A DNA stretch of 64,000 nucleotides from CALXOD01 sp964402715 (GTDB taxonomy: Bacteria > Verrucomicrobiota > Lentisphaeria > Victivallales > Victivallaceae). A program made the position numbers and the translations under genes. Under the pieces are notes generated by a model. That model was not told where the DNA came from and did no database searches. It saw only the letters and a list, made by a program, of their open reading frames with translations. Numbering within the stretch: position 1 is the first letter of the stretch; the number at the start of each line of letters is the position of its first letter. The DNA lies in NCBI GenBank assembly GCA_964402715.1, contig CAYODJ010000009.1, forward strand, positions 8,569 to 72,568, given 5' to 3'. Shown here one piece after another: positions 43,558 to 52,611 of the stretch.

Positions 43558-43868
43558 TTCTTCCATCTCGCTTTCCATGGACGACGCCGTGCAGAAACGG
43601 GAAGAGTATATAGCCGAAACGGACTTTTTTCAAATGGAAGTGCGGGGAGCGCCGCCGGGCGCGGATCGCCGCATGCGCCCGTCCAGCCGCGCCCCGCCCG
43701 CATGGCTCCGCGCCACGCGCCCGTTTCCACGCCGATAGCATGCGGCATCCACGGCCGAGGATCGTCCGGAAAATTTCCTCATGTGCCGCGAAGGGGCACA
43801 ATTTCACGGTTGACGCTGGCGCTCACGGCAGTCGCCGCTGCGACTGTCGCTCTGTTTCGCATTCGCAA

Positions 43869-43896
43869 TTGCATTTTCTATGTTCAATGTTATATT
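43869..43896 (+). promoter_or_regulatory. Predicted promoter of the DAHP synthase gene
   Basis: TTGCAT (43869-43874), 16-base spacer, TATATT (43891-43896), in the 400-base gap between divergent vorD and the DAHP synthase gene. Nothing else is recognised in that gap. Confidence 0.55.
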
Positions 43897-43958
43897 GCCC
43901 TGCGCATCGCGGAATCGTGATTGCGACTGTTTTGATCGCTCTTCCGGAATTAAGAACA

Positions 43959-45011
43959 ATGCTAAGCAGCAACAATGTCAACATCTCCAGCCGCAGCGTG
44001 CTTCCGAGCCCTGGCTCCATTCGCTCTGAACTGCCGTTGTCGCAGGAAGCTGTGCTGAAGATCATCCGTTCACGGCAGGAAGTCTGCGACATTCTCGAAG
44101 GGCGCGATCGACGGCTGATGGCCATCGTGGGACCGTGTTCCATCCATGATCCGGAAGCTGCGTTTGAATACGCGACCAGACTTAAACGCCTTGCGGACAA
44201 GGTGCGGGACGGATTGCTGATCATAATGCGCACCTATTTTGAAAAGCCCCGCACCACGGTGGGCTGGAAAGGTCTGATCTACGATCCGGACATCAACGGC
44301 TCCTACAACATAGAAAAGGGCATTTTCATCGCGCGGAAACTGCTGCTGCGCATTGTGGACATAGGACTTCCCGTCGCGACGGAGATGCTGGATCCGATCA
44401 TCGCCCAGTACATCGCCGATTCGGTGACATGGGCCGCCATCGGCGCACGGACGACGGAGTCGCAGCCGCATCGGCAGCTCGGCAGCGGCATATCCATGCC
44501 GGTGGGATTCAAGAACGCCACGGACGGCTCGGTGCAGACCGCCATCGACGCCGTAGCGACCGCCCGCAGCGGACACTGCTTTATCGGAGTATTGGAGGAC
44601 GGTCACGTCGGCGTTTTCCGCACCTGCGGCAACCCCTACGGCCATGTGGTGCTGCGCGGCGGCCCGCAACCGAATTACGCCTCCGAACATATCGCCTTCC
44701 TGCGTGTCGCCATGGAGAAGGCCGGATTGAGACCGAACATCGTGGTTGACTGCAGTCACGCCAACTCTTCCAAAAAATTTGAACGCCAGCATACGGTTTT
44801 TGAGGACGTCATTTCTCAGATTGAAGCCGGGGAGACCTGCATCAACGGCGTCATGCTGGAAAGCTATCTCAAGCCCGGCAATCAGAAGATCGTCGGCGGC
44901 CAGTGCCCAGCGCCGGACGTCTCCATCACCGATGCCTGCATAGGATGGGAGGAGACGGAGCGGCTTCTGCTCGAGGCCCACCAGCGTTTAGCAAAGCTTC
45001 GCCGACGGTAG
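43959..45011 (+). CDS. aroG: 3-deoxy-7-phosphoheptulonate synthase, class I (AroG/F/H type)
   Basis: First step of aromatic amino-acid synthesis, joining phosphoenolpyruvate and erythrose 4-phosphate. At 350 residues it is the size of E. coli AroFGH. Conserved blocks: LMAIVGPCSIHDPEAAFEYA, MRTYFEKPRTTVGWKGLIYD, LPVATEMLDP, AIGARTTESQPHRQLGSG, VGFKNATDGSVQ and VDCSHANSSKKFERQ. I start at the ATG at 43959; upstream codons in frame look non-coding. Feedback inhibition type (Phe, Tyr or Trp) cannot be read by eye. Confidence 0.95.
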   Translation: MLSSNNVNISSRSVLPSPGSIRSELPLSQEAVLKIIRSRQEVCDILEGRDRRLMAIVGPCSIHDPEAAFEYATRLKRLADKVRDGLLIIMRTYFEKPRTTVGWKGLIYDPDINGSYNIEKGIFIARKLLLRIVDIGLPVATEMLDPIIAQYIADSVTWAAIGARTTESQPHRQLGSGISMPVGFKNATDGSVQTAIDAVATARSGHCFIGVLEDGHVGVFRTCGNPYGHVVLRGGPQPNYASEHIAFLRVAMEKAGLRPNIVVDCSHANSSKKFERQHTVFEDVISQIEAGETCINGVMLESYLKPGNQKIVGGQCPAPDVSITDACIGWEETERLLLEAHQRLAKLRRR

Positions 45012-45125
45012 ACCGCGCATGTCTCGCCCTCCCCGTGACAGGACGATGCGGCCGCCCGTTTCTCATCGGATGCGGCCGATCGGTGTTCTTGCGGCATGGA
45101 ATCGGAATAAACGGGAACAGGCAGA

Positions 45126-46994
45126 ATGAGGGGAAGCATTACGGGGGCGAAAACGCGTCCGCCTCTGCGTCGGAGTCTGTTCTGGATCCTCGGCCTGCTG
45201 CTGCTCTGCGGCTGCGATGAATCCGATGTTGCAGGCGCCGGGTCCGCAGTGCATCTGGCTTCAGGAGGAAGAGTCAAAACGCTGGATCCCGCTCTGGCGG
45301 ATGATTTGGCCAGCAGGGACATGGTTGCCGCATTCTACGACACTCTTCTCGAATACGACTATGTCCGACGTCCCTATCGTCTGATTCCGTCGATGCTGGC
45401 GGCCATGCCGGAAGTGAACGCGACTCATGACGAGTTCCGCTTCAGATTACGCGGCGATCTGTATTTTCCGGAAGATCCCTGCTTCGCCGGTCTTCCTCGG
45501 GAAATGCGCCGCATACGCGCGGACGATGTGTTGTTTTCTCTGAAACGGCTGGCGGATGCTCGGCTTCACAGCTCCTCCTTCTGGATGGTGCGCGGGAAAA
45601 TCGCCGGACTGGAGCGGTTCAGAGAGCGCAGCGAACGTGCCTCGCCTCGGGATTTGTCGATCTACGACGCTCCAGTGAGCGGTTTGCAGAAACTGGGAGA
45701 TCTCGAGTTCACCATCCGCTTAAACGCGCCCGATCCGCACTTCCTCTATCTGCTGGCTCTGCCGAATCTGGCGGTGGTGTCTCGCCGCGCGGTGGCTTAT
45801 TACGGGGAGGAATTCGCCGAACATCCGGTCGGATCCGGACCTTTTCTCCTGCAGGAGTGGATTCGGAACTACCGACTGATTCTGACTCGCAATCCCGAAT
45901 ACCGTCGTCAGTATTTCTCCGAGGCCGCCAATCCCGCGGACCGCACGCGGGCTTTGCCGCTGGCTGATCAGGTGGTATGCTACCAGATCCGGCAACCGTT
46001 CTCATCATGGCTGCTTTTTCTGCAGGGGGAACTGGATATCAGCGCGGTGGACAAAGACAATCTGGATCTGGTGGCGGGCGACGGCCGCGTGACTCCGGCT
46101 CTGCAGGAACGGGGGGTCGAACTGCTGAAGTCGCCGGCGTTCGAAATGCGTTACATCGGCTTCAACTTTCTGGATCCCCTGCTGCTCAACGTGAAGCTGC
46201 GTCGGGCGATCTCGCTCGCGTTTGACGTCGGCGCCCGAGTCCGTCACATGAACAACCTGCTGATACCCTCGGCCGGACCGCTGCCCCCGGACGTGAACGG
46301 GTTCGACCCGTCACTGAAGAATCCATACCTCTGTCATGATTTGACGCTGGCCAGGAAGCTGCTGGCGGAGGCGGGGTATCCGGAAGGCATCGACCCCCGG
46401 ACCGGCGCTCCTCTGGAATTGACGTTCGATCAGGGGAACAACACGTCCGCCCAGCGCCAGCTGGGCGAACTGATGGCTGCGGATCTCGCGCAGATTGGCA
46501 TCCGTGTGCGATCCGTGCTCAACAGCGCGCCTCGCTTCGTCGAAAAGCTGCGGCAGGGCAAGACGCAGCTGTTCCTGTATTCCTGGGTGGGGGATTATCC
46601 CGACGCCGAAAATTTTCTGCAGCTGTTCTACAGTCGCAATGCGGGGGGATGCAATCGCACGGCGTTTTCCGACCGGGAATTCGACCGGATGTACGAACAG
46701 GCGTACCGGATGGCGGATTCGCCGGAAAGAACCGATTTGTATCAAAGGATGGTGCGTCACCTGATACCGCTGGTGCCCTGGATCTATGAAGGAGTGCCCG
46801 TCTCCTATCAGCTGAAATACTCCTGGCTGGAGAATTATCTGCCTCATGACTTTGCGTTCTGCCGGTGGAAATACCTGGCGGTCCGCGCCGACCTGCGAAA
46901 AAACCTCAGACGGTCTTTTCGACCGTTGAAGTTTCGCGACTTACGGAGCGGCTCCTCGCGGGAAGCAGCGCGGAGCTGCCGTCGTCCGCGCTAA
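45126..46994 (+). CDS. ABC transporter substrate-binding lipoprotein (SBP family 5)
   Basis: Extracytoplasmic peptide- or oligosaccharide-binding protein of the OppA/DppA type. Residues 1-30 form a lipoprotein signal with lipobox LLCGC. The family-5 fold follows: GGRVKTLDPALADDLASRDM, YDTLLEYDYVRRPYRLIPSM, FRFRLRGDLYFPEDP, EHPVGSGPFLLQEW and ISLAFDVGARVRHMNNLL. No permease or ATPase genes adjoin it, so it is an orphan. The Arg-rich 25-residue C-terminal tail is unusual. Start ATG 45126; weak ribosome site. 622 residues. Confidence 0.88.
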   Translation: MRGSITGAKTRPPLRRSLFWILGLLLLCGCDESDVAGAGSAVHLASGGRVKTLDPALADDLASRDMVAAFYDTLLEYDYVRRPYRLIPSMLAAMPEVNATHDEFRFRLRGDLYFPEDPCFAGLPREMRRIRADDVLFSLKRLADARLHSSSFWMVRGKIAGLERFRERSERASPRDLSIYDAPVSGLQKLGDLEFTIRLNAPDPHFLYLLALPNLAVVSRRAVAYYGEEFAEHPVGSGPFLLQEWIRNYRLILTRNPEYRRQYFSEAANPADRTRALPLADQVVCYQIRQPFSSWLLFLQGELDISAVDKDNLDLVAGDGRVTPALQERGVELLKSPAFEMRYIGFNFLDPLLLNVKLRRAISLAFDVGARVRHMNNLLIPSAGPLPPDVNGFDPSLKNPYLCHDLTLARKLLAEAGYPEGIDPRTGAPLELTFDQGNNTSAQRQLGELMAADLAQIGIRVRSVLNSAPRFVEKLRQGKTQLFLYSWVGDYPDAENFLQLFYSRNAGGCNRTAFSDREFDRMYEQAYRMADSPERTDLYQRMVRHLIPLVPWIYEGVPVSYQLKYSWLENYLPHDFAFCRWKYLAVRADLRKNLRRSFRPLKFRDLRSGSSREAARSCRRPR

Positions 46995-47083
46995 AAGCAA
47001 GCAACACATCCGCCGACACGCGTATGAATCCGTGAAGCGGAGGACGAACCCGATTCCCCCGTCGCGGAACGGTCCGTCCGTTT

Positions 47084-48502
47084 TCAGAACCGGAAATCCC
47101 GCTTCCCGTCGCACATCTCCGCGAGATGCTCGCGGGCAAGCTTTCTCACTTTCTCGCTGGGAATACGTTCCAATTCAGACGCGATCAACGCATCCCCCCT
47201 CGCCCTGGTGCCTGGCGAGGCATAATCTTCCAGATATTCCTTGAGCGTCATCAATGCGTTGGGCTGGCAGCAGTTCGCGATTTGCCCCGCCTTGACCAGA
47301 CTCATGAACCTATCTCCCGTGCGGCCTTCCCGGTAGCAGGCGGTGCAGAAACTCGGAATGTAGCCGAGCGACAACAGCCAGTCCACCACTTCATCCAGGC
47401 TTCTCCGATCACTGGTCTCGAACTGGGCGGAATTTTCCTCCGGCGTCTCCTCCCTGACATAGCCGCCGACACTGGTGCGCGACCCGCCGCTGATTTGCGA
47501 AATTCCAACTTCGAGCACGCGTTCACGCACTTTCTGAGACTCTCTCGTCGACACGATTAATCCGGTGTAAGGCACCGCGATGCGCAACAATGCGACAATT
47601 TTCGCGAACACCTCGTCACTGATTGCATTCGAGAATCTCGCCGTGTCGATATCATCCGCAGGACGGATGCGGGGAACACTGATCGTGTGCGGGCCGACCC
47701 CGTACACGGCCTCCAGGTGCTCCGCATGCATCAGCAGACCGACGAAATCATAGCGGTAAAGATTCAGTCCGAACAGAACCCCCAGACCCACATCGTCAAT
47801 ACCGCCGGCCATGGCTCTGTCCATGGCTTCCGTATGCCAGGCGTAGTTATGCTTCGGCCCGGTGGGATGCAGCGCTTCGTAAGCCGTCCGGTTGTAAGTC
47901 TCCTGGAAAAGGATGTAGGTCCCGATACCGGCGTCGTGCAGCTTCCGGTAATTCTCCACAGTCGTCGCGGCTATGTTGACATTCACGCGCCGGATGGCTC
48001 CGTTCTTATGGCGAATGCCGTATATCGTGTGAATGCTCTCCAAAATGTATTCCAGCGGATTGTTGACCGGATCCTCTCCAGCCTCCAGCGCGAGACGCTT
48101 GTGTCCCATGTCCTGCAACGCCACGACCTCGCGGGCGATATCCTCCTGACTGAGCTTCTTGCGCACAATACGTCTGTTGGTGCTGTGATACGGACAGTAG
48201 GTGCAGCCGTTGATGCAAAAATTGGAGAGATACAGCGGCGCAAATATCACTATGCGGTTGCCGTACAACTTCTGTTTGAGCTCCCGGGCGAGCGTGAACA
48301 TACGCCGGTTCTCCTCCGGCAGATCGCACTCCAGCAGAAGCGCGGCCTCTCTGTGTGTCAGACCTTTGCAGTCCCGTGCCCTGTCCAGCAGCTGGTTTAC
48401 AAGTTCCCGGTTGCTCCGGTTGGACGCCGCATATTCCAGCGTCTCCCTGATTTCGCTGTCATCGATGAAATCGTCCGCAGTACCGGATCGGAGGTCGTAC
48501 AT
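47084..48502 (-). CDS. hydG: [FeFe]-hydrogenase maturase HydG
   Basis: Radical-SAM tyrosine lyase that makes the CO and CN ligands of the hydrogenase H-cluster. The radical-SAM site is CINGCTYCPYHS (Cys96, 100, 103). The HydG-specific second-cluster site is CTACYREGRTGDRFMSLVK with a further Cys pair in ANCCQPNALMTL, distinguishing it from ThiH. ATG at 48502 chosen; TTG at 48508 is possible. It follows the TM1266-family gene by 20 bases. The hydrogenase and HydE/HydF are not in the window. 472 residues. Confidence 0.95.
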   Translation of the reverse strand: MYDLRSGTADDFIDDSEIRETLEYAASNRSNRELVNQLLDRARDCKGLTHREAALLLECDLPEENRRMFTLARELKQKLYGNRIVIFAPLYLSNFCINGCTYCPYHSTNRRIVRKKLSQEDIAREVVALQDMGHKRLALEAGEDPVNNPLEYILESIHTIYGIRHKNGAIRRVNVNIAATTVENYRKLHDAGIGTYILFQETYNRTAYEALHPTGPKHNYAWHTEAMDRAMAGGIDDVGLGVLFGLNLYRYDFVGLLMHAEHLEAVYGVGPHTISVPRIRPADDIDTARFSNAISDEVFAKIVALLRIAVPYTGLIVSTRESQKVRERVLEVGISQISGGSRTSVGGYVREETPEENSAQFETSDRRSLDEVVDWLLSLGYIPSFCTACYREGRTGDRFMSLVKAGQIANCCQPNALMTLKEYLEDYASPGTRARGDALIASELERIPSEKVRKLAREHLAEMCDGKRDFRF

Positions 48503-48522
48503 GTTCAAGACACCTTCCAGCT

Positions 48523-48804
48523 TCAGTCGTTCTTCGTCGCCGCACCGATTCCCGAATGCATGATCTGAACCTTAACACCTTTCAGCGCCCTGATTTTGCC
48601 GATCAGCTCGTTCATCTCGGATTCACGCGCATCCACAATCACGCTTATTATGCACACATGACGGGCGCGGTACGGGATTCCCATACGTCCCGCTATTATC
48701 TCGTTATGATCGTGCAGTATGACATTCAGCCGTTCCACCGACGACTGATCCTCGACAAAAATTCCGATAATCGCAACGCCCTTGTCGTCCGCCCTCTTTT
48801 CCAT
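48523..48804 (-). CDS. TM1266-family iron-only hydrogenase system putative regulator
   Basis: Small NikR/ACT-like ferredoxin-fold protein, 93 residues, of the type that accompanies hyd genes. Seen: VAIIGIFVEDQSSVERLNVI, IAGRMGIPYR and VCIISVIVDARESEMNELIG. The ATG has a near-perfect AAAGGAGG ribosome site. Its position directly before hydG supports a role in hydrogenase assembly or control; the ligand is unknown. Confidence 0.88.
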   Translation of the reverse strand: MEKRADDKGVAIIGIFVEDQSSVERLNVILHDHNEIIAGRMGIPYRARHVCIISVIVDARESEMNELIGKIRALKGVKVQIMHSGIGAATKND

Positions 48805-48961
48805 CGACGCCTCCTTTGGGTGACTGTCAGTTGTTCCGAAAGTTTGCTTCCTTGCCTCGCACATCACGGCAAAAACGCGCTAAAGCTATCATTGGATCAT
48901 CAATTTGTCAACCGGAAGTGCAGAACAGGACAAAACCGTTCAGCAGTCCGCACGTCGCGGC

Positions 48962-50209
48962 TCACTTCGCCGGCTCGATCCTGTCAAATCCGGCGTACGG
49001 CTGCAGCACTTCGGGAACAAGCACCGTCCCGTCCGGCTGCTGATTGTTTTCCAGAATCGCGATGAGAACACGGTCGGTGACGGCTGTGGCGCTGATGGTG
49101 TGGACGAAATCCTTGGTTCCATCCTGCTTCTTGTAACGTATGTTCAATCTGCGGCTCTGAAAAGACGTGAGATTGGTGTTTGACGTGACCTCGCGGTACG
49201 CGCCGAAACCGGCGAACCAAGCCTCGATGTCATATTTCTTGTATCCGGGCGCGCCGAGATCCCCGACACAGACGTTGACCACATGATACGCCAGTTTCAG
49301 CCGCTGCAGCAGATATTCCTCATTGGCGAGGCACGCCTCGTGGTATTTCACCGAATCCTCCGGACGACAGAACACAATCTGCTCCACTTTATGAAACTGA
49401 TGCACCCTGAATATGCCCCTGCTGGCTTTGCCATAACTGCCCGCCTCGGTGCGGAAGCATGGAGTAAACGCGGTATAACATCGCGGCAAATCCGCCTCCT
49501 CCAGCACATCGTCGGCGTGAAAGCCGACCAGGGTCTGTTCGGAAGTGCCGATCAACGCCAAATCCGAATCACGCAGGGAATATGTCTGATCCGCAAAAAA
49601 CGGCAGATAACCGGTTCCGTACAGCGTTCTCTCCTTGGCCACGCAGGGCGTCATAAACAGTGTGAACCCGCGCTTGACCAATTCCTGCTGCACCCAGAAA
49701 AAAAGAGACTGCGCCAGCTGCGCGCCCTTCCCCTTCCAGTAATAGAAGCCTGCGCCCGCCACCTTGGAACCGCGCTGAACATCCAGGATCCCCAGAAGCT
49801 CTCCAAGCTCCTGGTGATCTCTCGCCTTGAATGCGAACTTCGGAATCTGACCGACGCGGCGGATTTCGACGTTGTCGGAATCATCCACGCCGTCCGGCAC
49901 ATCGTCGGCCAGCAGATTCGGCAGATAATCCAGCATCGTCTGCAGTTTAGCCTGCTGCCGGGTCAGCGTCGTTTCCTTGTCGGCCAGCTCTTCCTTCATA
50001 TGCCGCACCGTCTCCCGCAGTTCCGGGTTTGCGCGACATTCCTTGCTCAATCTGTTCCGTTCCGCGCGCAACCTCTCCACATCCGTCTGCAGAGTCCGGC
50101 AGACGTTGTCGATTTCAATAAGCGCATCGAAATTCACAGGACAGTTGCGGCGAATCATGTTCGCATGCACGAGATCCGCATGTTCGCGCAGTAATTTGAT
50201 GTCGATCAT
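48962..50209 (-). CDS. serS: Seryl-tRNA synthetase
   Basis: Class II synthetase charging tRNA-Ser and the selenocysteine tRNA if present. N-terminal coiled-coil arm (about 25-100: RTLQTDVERLRAERNRLSKE). Motif 2 is FRTEAGSYGKASRGIFRVHQ and motif 3 contains TISATAVTDRVLIAILENN. 415 residues. AGAGGG precedes the ATG. It is 39 bases after the RpiB-GlyA gene, so serine-related genes (GlyA, SerRS) are side by side. Confidence 0.96.
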   Translation of the reverse strand: MIDIKLLREHADLVHANMIRRNCPVNFDALIEIDNVCRTLQTDVERLRAERNRLSKECRANPELRETVRHMKEELADKETTLTRQQAKLQTMLDYLPNLLADDVPDGVDDSDNVEIRRVGQIPKFAFKARDHQELGELLGILDVQRGSKVAGAGFYYWKGKGAQLAQSLFFWVQQELVKRGFTLFMTPCVAKERTLYGTGYLPFFADQTYSLRDSDLALIGTSEQTLVGFHADDVLEEADLPRCYTAFTPCFRTEAGSYGKASRGIFRVHQFHKVEQIVFCRPEDSVKYHEACLANEEYLLQRLKLAYHVVNVCVGDLGAPGYKKYDIEAWFAGFGAYREVTSNTNLTSFQSRRLNIRYKKQDGTKDFVHTISATAVTDRVLIAILENNQQPDGTVLVPEVLQPYAGFDRIEPAK

Positions 50210-50248
50210 TCTTGACCCTCTGTTAGGTTCCGAGATGTTCTCTGCGCT

Positions 50249-51964
50249 TCAAAAGTGCGGCAGCGGGAACATCGTGGCAAACTCGCGAACCTCCTCGCCG
50301 AGCCTGCGCAATCCTGACTCATCGTCCCTCAGCTCCACCCCCCGTTCTATGAAATCGGCAATCCGCACCATCTCCGCCTCCTTCATTCCGCGCGTCGTAA
50401 CGGCGGGCGTGCCGATTCGGATGCCGCTCGTGACGAACGGCTTCTCCGGATCGAACGGGATCATGTTCTTGTTGACCGTGATCCGAGCCATGTCCAGAGC
50501 GTTGGCGACAGCCTTGCCCGTGGTCCGCTTCCGGCGCAGGTCGATCAACATCAGATGGTTGTCCGTACCGCCCGAGACGATCCTGAATCCTCTGGCCGCC
50601 AACTCCGAACACAGTTTCGCGGCGTTAAGCCGGATTTGGTGTTGATAGGCTCTGAACGCCGGCGTCATCGCCTCCGCGAAACAGACGGCTTTCGCCGCGA
50701 TTACATGCTCCAGAGGACCGCCCTGCAGTCCGGGGAAAACTCTGGAGTTGACGGCCTTGATGTACTGCTCCTTGCACAGGATCAGCCCCGAGCGCGGCCC
50801 CCGCAGCGTCTTGTGCGTGGTGGTGCTCACAACGTCGCAGTACGGCACGGGATTCGGATGTTCCCCGGCCGCCACCAGACCTGCTATGTGCGCCATGTCG
50901 ACAAACAGCTTGGCACCGACCGAATCCGCGATGGCGCGCAGTCTGGCGAAATCAATCACGCGCGGATAGGCGCTGGCTCCGGCGATGATCATGGCCGGTT
51001 TATGGAGCTTCGCCAGCCGTTCCACTTCATCATAGTCTATACGTTCCGATTCACGGTCGACTCCGTACGGCACAATATTGTACAGCAGCCCTGAAAAATT
51101 CAGGGGATGCCCGTGGGTCAGATGCCCGCCGTGATCCAGACTCATGGCCAGCACGGTGTCGCCCGGTTTGATCAGAGCCATGTACACCGCCTGGTTCGCG
51201 GGACTGCCCGCGTGAGGCTGCACGTTGGCGGCTTCCGCACCGAACAGCCTGCAGGCGCGTTCGATCGCAATTCTTTCGATCTCATCGATGAACTCACAGC
51301 CGTTGTAATACCGCTTTCCAGGATATCCCTCTGCATACTTGTTGGTCAGAATCGAACCCTGCGCCGCCCGGACGGCGCAGCTGGTGAAATTTTCAGAGGC
51401 AATCAGTTCGATCCCCTCTTCCTGACGAACTTTCTCCTTGTCGATCCATTCCGCGATGATCGGATCAACGCTCCTCAACGCGGCGATGTCGTCATACGTC
51501 GCCGACTCCAAATGCCGCAGCCGCCGCGCATGCCTCTCCTCGCCGCCGAAGCCGGTGCCGAGCCATTCGCGAACAATTGTCATAGCGAGGTCAAAGTTCA
51601 TGCTGTCCCCGGACAGCACCAGCACGTTGGACGCATTGTGCTGCCGGGATTTCCTGGCGTCCGAGGCGCTGGCGGCGACCACGGCCCTCACGCCGTGAAA
51701 CCGATTGGCGGCAATTGCCATACCGATTCCGGAACGGCAGATCAATATCCCGCAGTCCGCCTGTCTCCGAACCAGAGCCCACCCGACCGCGGCGCCGAAA
51801 TTCTCGTAGTCATCCGCCGGATCGAAAGTCTCCGCCCCGCAGTCCAAGACAGTCGCGCCCGAACTCCGCAGAGCGTCCGCAAGCTGTTCCTTTAATTGGA
51901 ACCCCCCGTGATCCGCGCCGAGTGCCAGGGTCAAAGGCTTCGAGACGAAATTGAAATTATCCAC
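50249..51964 (-). CDS. rpiB-glyA: RpiB-GlyA fusion: ribose-5-phosphate isomerase B and serine hydroxymethyltransferase
   Basis: One 571-residue chain. Residues about 8-160 are RpiB: LTLALGADHGGFQLKEQL, DDYENFGAAVGWALV and ILICRSGIGMAIAANRFHGV. Residues about 165-571 are GlyA, a PLP enzyme making glycine and methylene-tetrahydrofolate: ELIASENFTSCAVRAAQGS, YAEGYPGKRYYNGCEFID, VSTTTHKTLRGPRSGLIL with the PLP lysine, and ITVNKNMIPFD. The start is GTG at 51964 behind AAGGAGGTG. The upstream gene is YwlE-like; ywlE-rpiB-glyA is a known gene order in Bacillus, here condensed into a fusion. Confidence 0.93.
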   Translation of the reverse strand: MDNFNFVSKPLTLALGADHGGFQLKEQLADALRSSGATVLDCGAETFDPADDYENFGAAVGWALVRRQADCGILICRSGIGMAIAANRFHGVRAVVAASASDARKSRQHNASNVLVLSGDSMNFDLAMTIVREWLGTGFGGEERHARRLRHLESATYDDIAALRSVDPIIAEWIDKEKVRQEEGIELIASENFTSCAVRAAQGSILTNKYAEGYPGKRYYNGCEFIDEIERIAIERACRLFGAEAANVQPHAGSPANQAVYMALIKPGDTVLAMSLDHGGHLTHGHPLNFSGLLYNIVPYGVDRESERIDYDEVERLAKLHKPAMIIAGASAYPRVIDFARLRAIADSVGAKLFVDMAHIAGLVAAGEHPNPVPYCDVVSTTTHKTLRGPRSGLILCKEQYIKAVNSRVFPGLQGGPLEHVIAAKAVCFAEAMTPAFRAYQHQIRLNAAKLCSELAARGFRIVSGGTDNHLMLIDLRRKRTTGKAVANALDMARITVNKNMIPFDPEKPFVTSGIRIGTPAVTTRGMKEAEMVRIADFIERGVELRDDESGLRRLGEEVREFATMFPLPHF

Positions 51965-52027
51965 AGCCCACCTCCTTATCGTCAGAACCATTCGTCGCCG
52001 AACAACAAATGTCATCGCGTCAGCCTG

Positions 52028-52468
52028 TCATGCGCCGGCTAGCAATTCATCCGCCAGACGCGTCAGCGCCGGCCGCATGACGGAGAACACCGCCCGATAA
52101 TCCGCGACCGAGCCCCCGAACGGATCCGGAACATCCGCGTCGCCCAGCAGCAGACGGGTCTTATCGGCTGCGGCAGGAGCCAGCGCCAGCACCGCACGCC
52201 GGTGAGCGTCGCTCATCGCCACTATCAGATCCGCCGAATCGGCCAGTCCCGTCGTCAGACGGGTGCTGCGGAACGAACGTAATTCCAACCCCAGCTCCGC
52301 CATCGTCGCGATGGCCGCCCTCGATGCCGGCATGCCGGGCCAAGCCGCCGTGCCGGCGGATGAGACTGTTATGGCCACGCATCCCGGACGCGAGCAGAGA
52401 CTGGAAAAATAGACCTCGGCCATCGGACTGCGGCAACTGTTGCCGGTACAGACAAACAAGACGTGCAT
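52028..52468 (-). CDS. Low-molecular-weight protein phosphatase (YwlE-like)
   Basis: 146 residues with the P-loop CTGNSCRSPMAE (Cys7, Arg13) and the acid-base loop DADVPDPFGGSVADY. Residue 11 is Ser; B. subtilis YwlE, a phosphoarginine phosphatase, has Thr there, while tyrosine phosphatases usually have Ile or Leu. That and the position before rpiB-glyA favour a YwlE-like protein, though arginine specificity is unproven. No McsB-type arginine kinase is seen in the window. Start ATG 52468, GGGAG 12 bases upstream. Confidence 0.88.
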   Translation of the reverse strand: MHVLFVCTGNSCRSPMAEVYFSSLCSRPGCVAITVSSAGTAAWPGMPASRAAIATMAELGLELRSFRSTRLTTGLADSADLIVAMSDAHRRAVLALAPAAADKTRLLLGDADVPDPFGGSVADYRAVFSVMRPALTRLADELLAGA

Positions 52469-52611
52469 GGCTTGGGAACACTCCCGGATACGGCGTCGGG
52501 GAAAACCGACGCGGTTAATGTACATTCAATTTGAGTTTTTTACAGCGGCGCATCCAACAAAAGTCCGGATCCCGCAAGCACCGGGAAACGGAAGAGACGA
52601 CTGGAGATCCG

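Noticed and set aside
42175..43920. A 581-codon plus-strand frame over the vor genes.
   Set aside because: It is antisense to vorB and vorD, which have unmistakable enzyme motifs.
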